From: Campylobacter showae
GTDB lineage: Bacteria > Campylobacterota > Campylobacteria > Campylobacterales > Campylobacteraceae
Direction: 5' to 3'
DNA length: 64,000 nucleotides
Assembly (NCBI RefSeq): GCF_900573985.1
Contig: NZ_UWOK01000001.1
Coordinates: 1,426,001 to 1,490,000, forward strand
In this document: positions 1 through 8,816 of the stretch, in pieces
How positions within the stretch are numbered: the first letter of the stretch is position 1
Layout of the letters: each line of letters begins with the position of its first letter
Notes under the pieces: generated by a model
What the model was told of the DNA's origin: nothing
Seen by the model: the letters and a program-made list of their open reading frames with translations, nothing else
Databases searched by the model: none
Position numbers and translations under genes: made by a program

Positions 1-268
1 AAATCTGCGTAACGACATCCGCGGCACCGGTATCCGCGTGACCGAGATAGCTCCTGGCATCTGCAAGACGGAGTTTAGCGAGGTTCGCTTCGGCGGAGAT
101 AAGGCCAAAGCCGATGCGGTTTACGAAGGCGTGGAGTACATCACCGCCGAGGATATCGCGCAGATCTTGCTAAACTGCCTAAACATGCCTAACCGCGTCA
201 ATATCAACGTCGTTGAAGCGATGGCGACGCAACAGACTTGGGCTGGGCTTTTTATCGAGAAAAAGTAG
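1..268 (+). CDS. 3' end of SDR-family NADP-dependent dehydrogenase (YdfG-like), 5' truncated
   Basis: An open frame enters from the left edge (frame beginning at base 2) and stops at 266-268. The roughly 88 visible residues match the C-terminal third of classical short-chain dehydrogenases of the YdfG type (NADP-dependent 3-hydroxy acid / serine dehydrogenase). They contain an ADLRGTGIRVT-like strand, the PG-x-x-x-TEF motif that follows the last Rossmann strand, and the family tail ending in an AGL segment. The Rossmann glycine motif and the YxxxK catalytic pair lie outside the window, so activity cannot be judged. The codon at 38 is an internal valine GTG, not a start. Confidence 0.85.
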   Translation, partial: NLRNDIRGTGIRVTEIAPGICKTEFSEVRFGGDKAKADAVYEGVEYITAEDIAQILLNCLNMPNRVNINVVEAMATQQTWAGLFIEKK

Positions 269-298
269 GCGTTTTGTTTTTAAATTTACGGGTTTTGT

Positions 299-331
299 CG
301 GCCGGATTTTGAGTTAAATTCGGCCGCTTTT
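299..331 (+). terminator. Probable intrinsic terminator of the dehydrogenase gene
   Basis: CGGCCG (299-304) pairs with CGGCCG (321-326). The stem is extended inward by a G-T pair and by ATTT/AAAT, leaving a 6-base loop, and is followed by CTTTT. It lies 30 bases past the stop codon. Confidence 0.55.
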
Positions 332-1075
332 GCCGCGTAAATTTGAGTTTAAATTTGAAGTTTGGCCGTTTAAATTCGGGTTTAAAATTCGGCGCGCGGT
401 TTTTATCTATTTTTGGAGCGTCGTTTAAATTTTACTTTTTGCGGCATTTGACCCGTGTAAATTTGAAGTCGAATTTATAAATTTGCGCTCTTGACTGGAA
501 ATGGCAAAACGTGCTGAAATTTATTTAAATTTGACGTTGAGCTCGAGCGTCGAGACTGTGTCAAATTTAGCGCTAAATTTGATGTTCTTAAAATTTCGTC
601 GCCGTTTTTGCAAGCAAGGTAAAAACGCCAAAAAATAGCCCGTAAATTTCTCAAACCGTAAAAACTTAGATAAAAGACGGCTATTTTTGGCTTTTGGGCA
701 TAAATAGCCGAAATTTCGGCAAAATTTCATTTTGTTTTATATCCTTGGGCGGGGCGCGCCGAATTTGGATGAAAAATCTTTTATCTTAGCGTAAAATATC
801 GCTTCAAATATCTATGAACGCGCAAAAGACGCTTTTTGTTTTATGAGACGAACCGAGGGCTATAGGAGCAAATACAGCCTTTCGAGCAAAGAGATCGGGC
901 TCATTTCGCGCCCGGTTGCGAGCTGCCGATTGAGTGCTTGCAGCGCGCGTTTTACGCGGGCACATAACGGAGATGAGATTTATGCGGGTCGGGTCTGGTA
1001 GCAAACCGTGCGGCACTGTGGTGATTTTTGGCGGTGAAAAGCCGCTGCGAGCGGAGAATAAATTTGGAGAAGCGA
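332..1075. other. Intergenic region, no confident gene
   Basis: About 740 bases without a recognisable gene. The first 450 bases are typical spacer full of AAATTT words. From about 840 to 1050 the composition turns GC-rich and carries an unrecognised 52-codon open frame (842-1000, plus strand) and a longer antisense frame. I do not recognise either product, and this part may be a gene remnant. Confidence 0.5.
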
Positions 1076-1528
1076 ATGCAAAAAGATTGCGATGAAAATG
1101 CAAAATTGCTTTATAAACTGGATAAAAGAAAATCGATTTTAGTATTGATCGATTTGATAGGTTTTGGTTTTTTGTTTCTAATGATAATTTCATCGGCGAT
1201 AGCTTATTTGACGGGCATATTTTTAGCGCTTGGCTTTTTAGTTTCTTTATTATTTATCGTGCCTATGTTTGAAATTATTTTGTTTAATTATATTGAAATC
1301 TATGAAGATAGGATTATTATAAATAGATTTATACTTGGTGATGCGCTGATTAAAAATATTGATATTTTTTCATGCTCGGTATTTGATCGCCCTTTTATCC
1401 CAAAAAAAATAACAATCGGTAAAAAAGCGAAGCAAGCGCGGCGGTTAAAAACATTTACGATAATGAGCTTGGATTCTAAACAAGTTGCTGATATTGAAAA
1501 GCATATCAATAGTATTATTGTATATTAA
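1076..1528 (+). CDS. Small two-TM membrane protein of unknown function
   Basis: This is a 150-residue protein. I chose the ATG at 1076 because GGAGA sits 5 bases upstream; an in-frame extension to 1028 has no ribosome site. Two hydrophobic stretches (about residues 21-43 and 48-70) form a hairpin. They are followed by a polar domain of about 80 residues with alternating beta-type segments, beginning IEIYEDRIIINRF, which resembles the layout of bacterial PH-like (membrane hairpin plus PH) proteins. That resemblance is from pattern only. The gene is much more AT-rich than its neighbours, which may mean recent acquisition. No operon partner is evident. Confidence 0.7.
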   Translation: MQKDCDENAKLLYKLDKRKSILVLIDLIGFGFLFLMIISSAIAYLTGIFLALGFLVSLLFIVPMFEIILFNYIEIYEDRIIINRFILGDALIKNIDIFSCSVFDRPFIPKKITIGKKAKQARRLKTFTIMSLDSKQVADIEKHINSIIVY

Positions 1529-1820
1529 ATACAAATTCGGTTAGCAAATCAAAGTTAAAATTCCCCGTAAAATCCGTATAAAAAAACTAAATTACGAGCA
1601 AATTTAAAATTTGTCGCCGAGCACCGCTTCGATCGAATTTTCCTCAAAAGCCCTATTTTTAACATAAAATTTTAATAAAGAGCTAAAATTTTTGACTTTT
1701 AAGCGAATTTAAAACAAAAATTTAAGCCGCATTTAGCTAAATTTATGCCTTAAATACCGACCGATGGCACGCGGGGCGGAAAATTTGATTAAACCGACGA
1801 AAAACAAAAAGGAGTTTTTG

Positions 1821-3515
1821 ATGAAAAAGATTTTATTTTTGTCGCTTTTGCCGATCTTGGCGCTAGCCGTAGATCCCGAAGTAGCGAAAAAAAATGCCGA
1901 AATTTTCGGCTTTTGGACGCTCATACCGCCCGTGGTGGCGATAGTTTTGGCGTTTATCACCAAAGACGTCGTTTTGTCGCTGTTTATCGGCGTTTTTAGC
2001 GGGACGTTTCTCATAAACATCATCGACTCAAGCATCCCGATGACCTTCGTAAAGGGTTTTACCGACATCGTAAAAAGGGTCGTGGGCTCGCTGGCCGATA
2101 GCTGGAACGCGGGCATCGTGCTTCAGGTGCTTTGTATCGGCGGCGTGGTCGCGCTCATCACCAAAATGGGCGGAACCAAGGCTGTGGCGATATGGCTAAG
2201 CAAAAAGGCTAAAACAGGTGTTTCGGCTCAAATTTCAACCTGGGTGATGGGGCTTTTCGTCTTTTTCGACGACTACGCAAACTCCCTCATCGTGGGCCCT
2301 ATCATGCGCCCGATAACGGACAAATTTAAAGTCTCCCGCGAAAAGCTAGCCTTTATCATTGACGCAACTGCTGCTCCGATCGCAGGTCTAGCCGTCATTT
2401 CGACTTGGGTCGGGCTCGAGATCTCACTGATCAAACAAGGCTACGAGCTCATCGGCATAACGAACGTAAACGCTTTTAGCATCTTCGTCGAGACGATGCC
2501 TTATAGATTTTACAATCTTTTCATGCTCTTTTTCATCGTCTGCACCGCATTTATGGGGCGCGAATTTGCCGGTATGCTAAAAGCCGAGCGCAGAGCCAGG
2601 GCGGGCGAACTGCACCCAAGACGGGGCGGAGCGACGATAGAGGACGTCGAGGACAAAACGCTAGAGCCTAAAGAAAATATAAAACTACAAAGCTCAAACG
2701 CCGTTATTCCGCTTTTGGTGCTTATTTTGGGCGCGTTCGTTAGCTTTTACTTTAGCGGTCTGGGCGCGCTTGAGGGAGAGGCTCTTGAGAGCGCGAAGGC
2801 TCATCCGCTTACGTTCCATACCTTCCAGGCTACTTTTGGCGCAGCTGATGCGTCCGTGGCGCTATTTCAGTCGGCTTTACTAGCTACGGTGGTGGCGATA
2901 TTTATGGCTGTTTATAGAAAAATTTTGACCGTTCGCGAGGCGATAGAGACATGGGGCAAGGGCTGGAAAACCATGATAACTACGATCATCATCCTGCTTC
3001 TTGCGTGGTCGCTTAGCTCGGTGATCAAGGAGCTTGGCACGTCTCGCTACCTAGTCGATCTGCTTTCTCAGTCTACGCCAAAGATCGTCCTTCCGGCGGC
3101 GATTTTTATGCTTGGTTCGTTTATCAGCTTTTCTACCGGCACCAGCTACGGCACGATGGGCATTTTGATGCCGCTTGCGATACCGCTAGCTAGCGCGGTG
3201 GGCATGCACAGCGGACTAGAGGGCGACGCCTTGCACGCTTATATGATAGTAAATATCTCAGCCGTTTTAACTGGCGCGATATTTGGCGATCACTGCTCGC
3301 CGATCTCGGATACTACGATACTTTCGTCTATGGGCGCAGGATGTAACCACATCGATCACGTCCAGACTCAGATGCCTTATGCGCTTGCCGTTTGCGCGAT
3401 CAGTATTTTTGCGGGATATTTCCCTACTGCGCTTGGCCTAAGCATCTGGATAGTGCTTCCTTTAGGGCTTTTGGTGACGGCTTTGGTTGTTAGATTCGTC
3501 GGGCAAAGGGTTTAA
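1821..3515 (+). CDS. NhaC-family Na+/H+ antiporter
   Basis: A 564-residue polytopic inner-membrane protein that would exchange Na+ for H+ to control pH and sodium. The ATG at 1821 follows an AAGGAG ribosome site. The N-terminus looks like a cleavable signal peptide (positively charged start, hydrophobic run, ALA-V), as I recall for Campylobacter members of the family. About twelve hydrophobic segments follow, with family-type motifs such as FFDDYANSLIVGP near residue 150 and the GDHCSPISDTTILSS loop near residue 490. A charged cytoplasmic loop occupies about residues 255-290. The stop is 2 bases before the trmA start, so the two are probably cotranscribed. Substrate choice among Na+, Li+ or amino acids cannot be settled from sequence. 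Confidence 0.88.
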   Translation: MKKILFLSLLPILALAVDPEVAKKNAEIFGFWTLIPPVVAIVLAFITKDVVLSLFIGVFSGTFLINIIDSSIPMTFVKGFTDIVKRVVGSLADSWNAGIVLQVLCIGGVVALITKMGGTKAVAIWLSKKAKTGVSAQISTWVMGLFVFFDDYANSLIVGPIMRPITDKFKVSREKLAFIIDATAAPIAGLAVISTWVGLEISLIKQGYELIGITNVNAFSIFVETMPYRFYNLFMLFFIVCTAFMGREFAGMLKAERRARAGELHPRRGGATIEDVEDKTLEPKENIKLQSSNAVIPLLVLILGAFVSFYFSGLGALEGEALESAKAHPLTFHTFQATFGAADASVALFQSALLATVVAIFMAVYRKILTVREAIETWGKGWKTMITTIIILLLAWSLSSVIKELGTSRYLVDLLSQSTPKIVLPAAIFMLGSFISFSTGTSYGTMGILMPLAIPLASAVGMHSGLEGDALHAYMIVNISAVLTGAIFGDHCSPISDTTILSSMGAGCNHIDHVQTQMPYALAVCAISIFAGYFPTALGLSIWIVLPLGLLVTALVVRFVGQRV

Positions 3516-3517
3516 AT

Positions 3518-4639
3518 TTGCCCGATAAGTTTTGCAAATTTTTAGGAGAGTGCGGTAGCTGCACCCTTGATATGCCTTATGAGGAACAGGTTAAATTTAA
3601 AACCGATTTTATAAGACGCGAATTTGAGCCGTTTTATAGCGGCGAATTTGAGTTTTTCGCCTCGCAGAGTGCCGCTTACCGCACGAGAGCGGAGTTTGGG
3701 ATCTGGCGCGACGGCGAGGAGCTTAGATTTACGATGCACGGTACTAAAGCTAAGCGCATTTTTATAGACGAATGCCCAAAAGTAGCCGCTCCTATCGCAA
3801 ATTTGATGCCGCGTTTGCTTGAAGCGCTTACTAAAAATCAAATTTTAAAAGAGAGACTCTTTGGCGCCGAGTTTATCTCGTGTGCGAGCGGGATACTGGC
3901 GACGCTGCTCTATCATAAGCGTCTATGCCAAGCCGAGCAGAGCGAGATAGAAAGCTTAGCGCGTGAGTTTGCCGGTCACCGCGTGACGATCGCGGCGAGA
4001 GCAAAAGGGCAAAAGCTGCTAAGTAATGAACTAAATTTAGAGGACAGCCTAAATATCGGCGGTAAAATTTACAAATTTACATTCGGCGACGGGGCTTTTA
4101 TCCAGCCAAACACCGCCGTAAACGAAAAGATGATCGCATGGGCGAAGAGCTGTGTAGAGCACGGCGCGGATATGCTTGAGCTTTACTGCGGACACGGCAA
4201 CTTTACCGTCCCGCTAGCTGAAAAATTTAAGCGCGTTTTGGCAACCGAGATATCCAAAAGCTCGATCGCAAATGCCCTTAAAAACTGCGAACTTAACGGC
4301 GTAAATAACATCAAATTTTTGCGAATGAGCGCCGAGGAGCTGATGAGTGCGTTTAGGCGCGAGCGCGAGTTTAACCGCCTAAGAGAGCTTGATATCTTTA
4401 GCTACGATTTCTCGCACGTTTTGGTCGATCCGCCGCGCGCGGGACTCGATGAGAGCGTGATAAATTTCATCAAAAACTACGAAAATATCATCTATATCTC
4501 CTGTTCGCCGCAGAGCCTAAAGCGCGATCTAGCGCAGCTTGCCCTAACGCACGAGGCGGTCAAATTTGCCGTGTTTGATCAGTTTGCAAACACCGCTCAT
4601 ATCGAGTGCGGCGTGCTTTTAAGGAGTAAAAATGCCTAG
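3518..4639 (+). CDS. trmA: tRNA (uracil-5-)-methyltransferase TrmA
   Basis: A 373-residue SAM-dependent enzyme that makes 5-methyluridine at position 54 in the T loop of tRNAs. It has the methyltransferase SAM loop (LELYCGHGNFT, about residues 220-230). The nucleophilic cysteine lies in ISCSPQSLKRDL (Cys329), and the catalytic Glu363 in the C-terminal HIE motif. There is no N-terminal TRAM domain or iron-sulfur cysteine set, which separates TrmA from RlmC/RlmD. The start is a TTG two bases after the antiporter stop with AAAGGG upstream; TTG use suggests translational coupling. It overlaps the next gene by 8 bases. Confidence 0.92.
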   Translation: MPDKFCKFLGECGSCTLDMPYEEQVKFKTDFIRREFEPFYSGEFEFFASQSAAYRTRAEFGIWRDGEELRFTMHGTKAKRIFIDECPKVAAPIANLMPRLLEALTKNQILKERLFGAEFISCASGILATLLYHKRLCQAEQSEIESLAREFAGHRVTIAARAKGQKLLSNELNLEDSLNIGGKIYKFTFGDGAFIQPNTAVNEKMIAWAKSCVEHGADMLELYCGHGNFTVPLAEKFKRVLATEISKSSIANALKNCELNGVNNIKFLRMSAEELMSAFRREREFNRLRELDIFSYDFSHVLVDPPRAGLDESVINFIKNYENIIYISCSPQSLKRDLAQLALTHEAVKFAVFDQFANTAHIECGVLLRSKNA

Positions 4640-5027
4640 CGAATTAAGGCGAATTTTATCCACCGCTAAAAATATCGCGGTCGTGGGCCTTAGTCCAGAT
4701 GAGAGCAAGCCTAGCAACGAGGTAGCAAAATTTCTCATTGAGCGCGGATTTAACGTATTTCCCGTCTATCCAAAATTTGATGAAATTTTAGGGCGTAAGA
4801 TTTATAGAAATTTGACCCAAATAGATGAAAATATCGACATCGCCGTGATGTTTAGAAAGGGCGAGTTTGCTAGCGAGCTAGTAAAAGACGCCGTCAAAAA
4901 AGGCGTGAAAACGCTGTGGCTACAGCTTGGTATAGCAAATGACGAAGCAGGAGCGGTCGCTCGCGAAAACGGGATCAATTTCGTGCAGGATAAGTGTATA
5001 AAAATCGAGCTACAAAGGCTTGATTAG
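4632..5027 (+). CDS. CoA-binding domain protein (YccU-like)
   Basis: A 131-residue single-domain protein with a Rossmann-type CoA-binding fold. It opens with a nucleotide-binding strand (NIAVVGLSPDESKPS), then VAKFLIERGFNVFPVYP, and ends with a VKTLWLQLG segment, all standard in this family, which is related to the CoA-binding half of succinyl-CoA synthetase but lacks the ligase parts. The cellular role of these stand-alone proteins is not established. It overlaps trmA by 8 bases, which indicates one transcript with trmA and the antiporter. Confidence 0.88.
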   Translation: MPSELRRILSTAKNIAVVGLSPDESKPSNEVAKFLIERGFNVFPVYPKFDEILGRKIYRNLTQIDENIDIAVMFRKGEFASELVKDAVKKGVKTLWLQLGIANDEAGAVARENGINFVQDKCIKIELQRLD

Positions 5028-5230
5028 GCCAAATTTGACGGCAAGGCGCGATTTTAAGGCGTAAATTTGAGAATTTGATCAAATTTAAAAGCGTTCTAAA
5101 AACCAAATAAAAAATTAAAACGCGGTAGCACGCGACAAAAAATAAAGAAAACGTAAGCAAAAATACGGTAAATAAACGCGCAAGCAAAAGCGATGAAAAG
5201 TAAAATTTAAACAAAAAACGAAAGGCTAAA

Positions 5231-6442
5231 ATGATCTCTCTAAATAAAATAATCCAAGCCAAGCGCACGATAAGCGGCTTTGTGTACAAGACGCCGTTTG
5301 CCTACAGCGCAAAGCTAAGCCTCGCAAGCGGCGCGCTCATATACCTAAAAGAGGAAAATCTCCAGCGCACTGGCGCATACAAGATCCGCGGCGCGTACAA
5401 TAAAATCGCAAATTTAAGCGCGCAGGAGCGTAAAAAAGGCGTCGTCGCGGCAAGTGCTGGCAATCATGCCCAGGGCGTGGCTATTTCAGCGCGCGAGTTT
5501 AAGACGCCCGCCACCATCGTGATGCCTGAGTCCACACCGCTTTTAAAGGTGCTAGGCACAAAAGATCTAGGCGCCGAGGTCATCTTAAAGGGCGATAACT
5601 TCGACGAGGCCTACGCCTACGCCGTAGAGTACGCCAAGCAGCAGGGTATGAGCTTTATCCATCCATTTGACGACGAGTACGTGATGGCTGGGCAGGGGAC
5701 GGTGGGGCTTGAGATGCTTGATGATTTGGCCGAGCTTGAAACCATCATCGTGCCGGTTGGCGGCGGCGGACTAATAAGCGGCATATCAAGCTGCGTAAAG
5801 CAGGTAAATCCAGACATCCGCGTAGTCGCCGTGAGCGCAAAGGGCGCACCTGCGATGTTTAACAGCTTTAGTGCTAAAAAAAGCATAAACTCAAAAACCG
5901 TGCGCACTATCGCCGACGGCATCGCTGTTCGCGACGCGAGCGAGACGACTCTGGCAAATATCCTAGAGTGCGTAGACGAGTTCGTGCAGGTCGACGACGA
6001 GGAGATCGCAAATGCCATTTTGTTTTTGCTCGAGACGCAAAAGATCGTGGTCGAGGGCGCGGGCGCGGTCGGCGTCGCCAGTATCCTGCACAACAAAGTC
6101 AAATTTAAAGCCGGCGAGCGCATCGGCATCGTGCTAAGCGGCGGAAATATCGACGTGCAAATGCTAAACGTCATCATCGAAAAGGGCCTCATCAAGTCTC
6201 ACCGCAAGATGGCACTGCAAATCACGCTGATAGATAAACCGGGCGCGCTCATGAGCCTAACCGATAGTTTAAAGATCGCTAATGCCAACATAGTAAAGAT
6301 CGACTACGACCGCTTCTCCACGAGTCTGGAGTACGGCGACGCAAATATCACGATCACGCTCGAAACCAAGGGCGAAGACCACCAAGAGCTTATCAAAAAA
6401 GTGCTCAGGGAGCATGATTTTAAATTTATTCAGGTGTTTTAA
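5231..6442 (+). CDS. ilvA: Threonine ammonia-lyase (threonine dehydratase)
   Basis: A 403-residue PLP enzyme converting threonine to 2-oxobutanoate and ammonia, the entry to isoleucine synthesis. The PLP lysine is Lys51 in TGAYKIRGA, and the glycine phosphate-binding loop is VPVGGGGLISG (about 175-185). The C-terminal 75 residues form one ACT domain, which fits the roughly 400-residue class rather than the roughly 510-residue E. coli IlvA with two regulatory repeats. The domain probably senses an amino acid, but which one is not visible. ATG at 5231 follows AAAGG. A strong hairpin lies just downstream. Confidence 0.93.
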   Translation: MISLNKIIQAKRTISGFVYKTPFAYSAKLSLASGALIYLKEENLQRTGAYKIRGAYNKIANLSAQERKKGVVAASAGNHAQGVAISAREFKTPATIVMPESTPLLKVLGTKDLGAEVILKGDNFDEAYAYAVEYAKQQGMSFIHPFDDEYVMAGQGTVGLEMLDDLAELETIIVPVGGGGLISGISSCVKQVNPDIRVVAVSAKGAPAMFNSFSAKKSINSKTVRTIADGIAVRDASETTLANILECVDEFVQVDDEEIANAILFLLETQKIVVEGAGAVGVASILHNKVKFKAGERIGIVLSGGNIDVQMLNVIIEKGLIKSHRKMALQITLIDKPGALMSLTDSLKIANANIVKIDYDRFSTSLEYGDANITITLETKGEDHQELIKKVLREHDFKFIQVF

Positions 6443-6455
6443 GCTGTTTAAATTT

Positions 6456-6486
6456 AAGCCCAAATTTGCTAGCTAAATTTGGGCTT
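6456..6486. terminator. Inverted repeat after ilvA, likely terminator
   Basis: A perfect 12-bp stem: AAGCCCAAATTT (6456-6467) pairs with AAATTTGGGCTT (6475-6486) around a 7-base loop, 13 bases past the ilvA stop. No long T run follows, so termination strength is uncertain. Confidence 0.55.
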
Positions 6487-6687
6487 GGCGTTAAATTTGC
6501 CTCAAATTTGCGTCAAATTTAAAAACCGTATCTTAAAGGTGCGGGTTCTGCCAAACCGCACCGAATCTAAAAGCTCGCTAAATTTAAATTTACGATCCAA
6601 ATTTATACCGATATAAAACAACCAAAAGCTCAAATTTAACGATTATTTTAACGAATTTCGCTAAAATCGCCTTTTAAAGGAGCAAAG

Positions 6688-7374
6688 ATGATAGATGTTA
6701 CAAGCCTTATTTTAGCGATTTTGCTGGCGGTTTGCGTATTTACGATTTTTAGATTTAATAAAGCCTTAAAAACCGCGCAAAAGCCTGCGACGACGCAGAT
6801 CAGCACCGAGATATCGCAGCTAAAATCCATCGGCGAGCTATCCGTTTTTCAGGTCTATAGCAAAGAGATCGTGACCAAAACCGACCACGCATTCGGCAGC
6901 TTTGGCAAGGAGTATCTGCGCTGGCTGGTGAGCGAGAAAAAGCTCTCGATGATATTTGAGTTTGAGATAAATTTTATCTACGACCTAACGAGCCCGCGCC
7001 TAGAGATCGTAAACGTCGCGAGCGAGGAGTATCTCATCAAGATGCCGCCTTGCAAATACAAATTTTCGATCGCGAATATGAAATTTTACGACGAGAAAAA
7101 CGGTAAATTTATTCCGTTTTTGCTGCCCGATTCGCTAAACGGATTTTTCGGTAGCAGCTTTAGCGAGGAGGATAAAAACAGGCTCATCGAGGAGGCTCGC
7201 GCCGAGGTCGAAAAGATGTCTGTACGCCTGATAAATCAGCTCCAGTCCAAGATCCACAAGTCCGCGCGCGACACGCTGGAGGCGATCGCAAAGAGTTTTG
7301 GGGCTAGGGCGGTGAGGTTTGAGTTTAACGACGAGGGCGAGCAAGTTCAGTTAAATCTGCAAAACGTGGCGTGA
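6688..7374 (+). CDS. DUF4230 domain protein, membrane anchored
   Basis: A 228-residue protein with one N-terminal transmembrane segment (about residues 4-22). The remainder matches the DUF4230 pattern as I know it: an LKSIGELSVFQVYSKEIV strand region, a beta-rich middle, then a basic/acidic helix (about 165-205) and a C-terminal strand. Function is unknown in the family; the topology suggests a periplasmic domain tethered to the inner membrane. It sits 8 bases before the MOSC gene on the same strand, so the two are probably cotranscribed. Start ATG at 6688 with AAAGGAG. Confidence 0.8.
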   Translation: MIDVTSLILAILLAVCVFTIFRFNKALKTAQKPATTQISTEISQLKSIGELSVFQVYSKEIVTKTDHAFGSFGKEYLRWLVSEKKLSMIFEFEINFIYDLTSPRLEIVNVASEEYLIKMPPCKYKFSIANMKFYDEKNGKFIPFLLPDSLNGFFGSSFSEEDKNRLIEEARAEVEKMSVRLINQLQSKIHKSARDTLEAIAKSFGARAVRFEFNDEGEQVQLNLQNVA

Positions 7375-7381
7375 GAGCAAG

Positions 7382-8071
7382 ATGGCATTTCTAAAAGCGC
7401 TTTTGATAGGTAAAACCAGGCAGTACGGCAATGCGGCGGCTACGGACGAGCTAGGCAAGGCGTGGCGCTCGGCGATATTTAAAAATGCGCAGACGGGCGA
7501 AATTTACGCGGGCGAGCTTGGATTTAAGGGTGACGAGGTGGCCGACACGAAGCATCACGGCGGCGTAAACAAAGCCGTGTTTGCAAATTCGCTCGAAAAC
7601 TATCCCGCGTGGGAAGCTTATCTGGGGCTTAAAAATTTGCCGCTGGGCGCGATGGGTGAAAATTTGACCATTAGCGGACTAGATGAAACTAGCGTAAACG
7701 TGGGTGACATACATAAAATCGGCTCATTGGTGCTTCAAGTAACCCAGCCGCGAAAACCGTGTTTTAAGCTCGCAAAGCGGTGGGGAAATGCAAATTTGGC
7801 TAAAGAAATTTTTGCCACGGGGCTAACCGGCTGGTACTACAAAGTGCTTGAAAGCGGCTCATGTAGGGCTGGCTGCGAGGTGGAAATCCTGCAAAAAAAC
7901 GAAAATGCTCTAAGCGTGATGCAAATAAATAAACTGTTTTTTAATCCGAGCGAAAATTTGGATTTGTTGCCCAAATTTAGGGCTCTTAAGGCGCTGCCTG
8001 CTAGCTGGCAGGATGATATAAATAAGCGCTTAAACGGCTCATACAGCATAGCTTTTATGGAAAAACTTTGA
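7382..8071 (+). CDS. MOSC domain protein (YiiM-like)
   Basis: A 229-residue protein of the MOSC (molybdenum cofactor sulfurase C-terminal) superfamily. Visible family marks are DTKHHGGVNKAVFA (near residue 58), the GENLTISGLDE strand, IGSLVLQVTQPRKPCFKLA with the conserved cysteine, and GWYYKVLESG. YiiM-type proteins handle N-hydroxylated compounds with molybdenum cofactor in E. coli; whether this one does is inference. The window also encodes a molybdopterin reductase at 14.8 kb, but there is no direct linkage. ATG at 7382. Confidence 0.88.
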   Translation: MAFLKALLIGKTRQYGNAAATDELGKAWRSAIFKNAQTGEIYAGELGFKGDEVADTKHHGGVNKAVFANSLENYPAWEAYLGLKNLPLGAMGENLTISGLDETSVNVGDIHKIGSLVLQVTQPRKPCFKLAKRWGNANLAKEIFATGLTGWYYKVLESGSCRAGCEVEILQKNENALSVMQINKLFFNPSENLDLLPKFRALKALPASWQDDINKRLNGSYSIAFMEKL

Positions 8072-8098
8072 AAAAATGGCGAAAATTTGCCAAAAAGC

Positions 8099-8127
8099 TT
8101 GACAAATAAGGTAAAAATATATATAAT
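8099..8127 (+). promoter_or_regulatory. Consensus sigma-70 promoter for the tRNA pair
   Basis: TTGACA (8099-8104), 17 bases, TATAAT (8122-8127): an exact consensus promoter placed about 20 bases before tRNA-Gln. This is unusual in Campylobacter, where -35 boxes are usually weak, and fits high stable-RNA expression. Confidence 0.8.
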
Positions 8128-8146
8128 CAGCTTTCTTTTTACAGGC

Positions 8147-8221
8147 TGGGGTATCGCCAAGCGGTAAGGCAATTGGTTTTGGTCCAATCATCCAGAGGTT
8201 CGAATCCTCTTACCCCATCCA
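8147..8221 (+). tRNA. tRNA-Gln (anticodon TTG)
   Basis: Complete cloverleaf with acceptor stem TGGGGTA/TACCCCA, anticodon stem ATTGG/CCAAT and loop TTTTGGT with anticodon TTG at 8179-8181. The T arm is GAGG-TTCGAAT-CCTC type, and CCA is encoded at 8219-8221. Confidence 0.96.
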
Positions 8222-8233
8222 CTCAAATTTCAT

Positions 8234-8308
<75 letters not shown>

Positions 8309-8372
8309 AATCTAAAATTTATCCTTCACTTACTCCAAAAAATCAAAAATTTTGAATTAAAGAAAATTATTT

Positions 8373-8816
8373 ATGAGCTTTGACGTATCTAAAATTTTAA
8401 TCATTTTGTTGCTGATCGTAATCGTTTTGCTGGCTTTAAAGCTATTTAAAAAGCAAAAAATCAAGCAAACTAGATACAAAAGCGATAGCGGCGATACGGT
8501 AAAAAGCCGTGCCGAACTCATCGTGGCAAATTGGCTATTTTACCGCGGTATAGAGTTTATCTACGAGAAAAAGGTGCCGACCAAAGAGCGCGTTATTAGT
8601 GATTTTTACCTGACGCAAAGCGAGATTTATATCGAATTTTGGGGACTTGAGACGCCGCAATATCTAAAAAGAAAAAGTAAAAAAATCAAAATTTACAAGA
8701 AAAACCGTCTAAAACTTATCCAAATGAACGACGACAGCTTGCGCGATCTAAACGCGTTTTTCGCCAAAGAATTTGCAAAACTCGGCGCAAAATATCAAAT
8801 CATGCCAAAGCAGTAA
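8373..8816 (+). CDS. Membrane-anchored PD-(D/E)XK nuclease-like protein
   Basis: A 147-residue protein. Residues 7-25 form a transmembrane helix followed by a very basic stretch. The rest resembles a minimal PD-(D/E)XK fold: SRAELIVANWL (acidic residue in helix 1), FIYEKKV, SDFYL (candidate catalytic Asp), then IYIEFWG (candidate E-x-x), a lysine-rich helix and a KLIQMNDDSL strand. The same SDFYL...IYIE pattern occurs in nuclease domains attached to UvrD-type helicases. The fold assignment is by pattern only, and catalytic activity is unproven. ATG at 8373, 65 bases after the tRNAs. Confidence 0.68.
   Translation: MSFDVSKILIILLLIVIVLLALKLFKKQKIKQTRYKSDSGDTVKSRAELIVANWLFYRGIEFIYEKKVPTKERVISDFYLTQSEIYIEFWGLETPQYLKRKSKKIKIYKKNRLKLIQMNDDSLRDLNAFFAKEFAKLGAKYQIMPKQ

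Noticed and set aside
804..1193. 129-codon minus-strand open frame
   Set aside because: It overlaps the start of the plus-strand membrane protein, has no ribosome site and no recognisable product.
3030..3050. Sigma-54-like TGGCACG sequence in the antiporter gene
   Set aside because: Lies inside a coding region, lacks a proper -12 element and has no gene start downstream.
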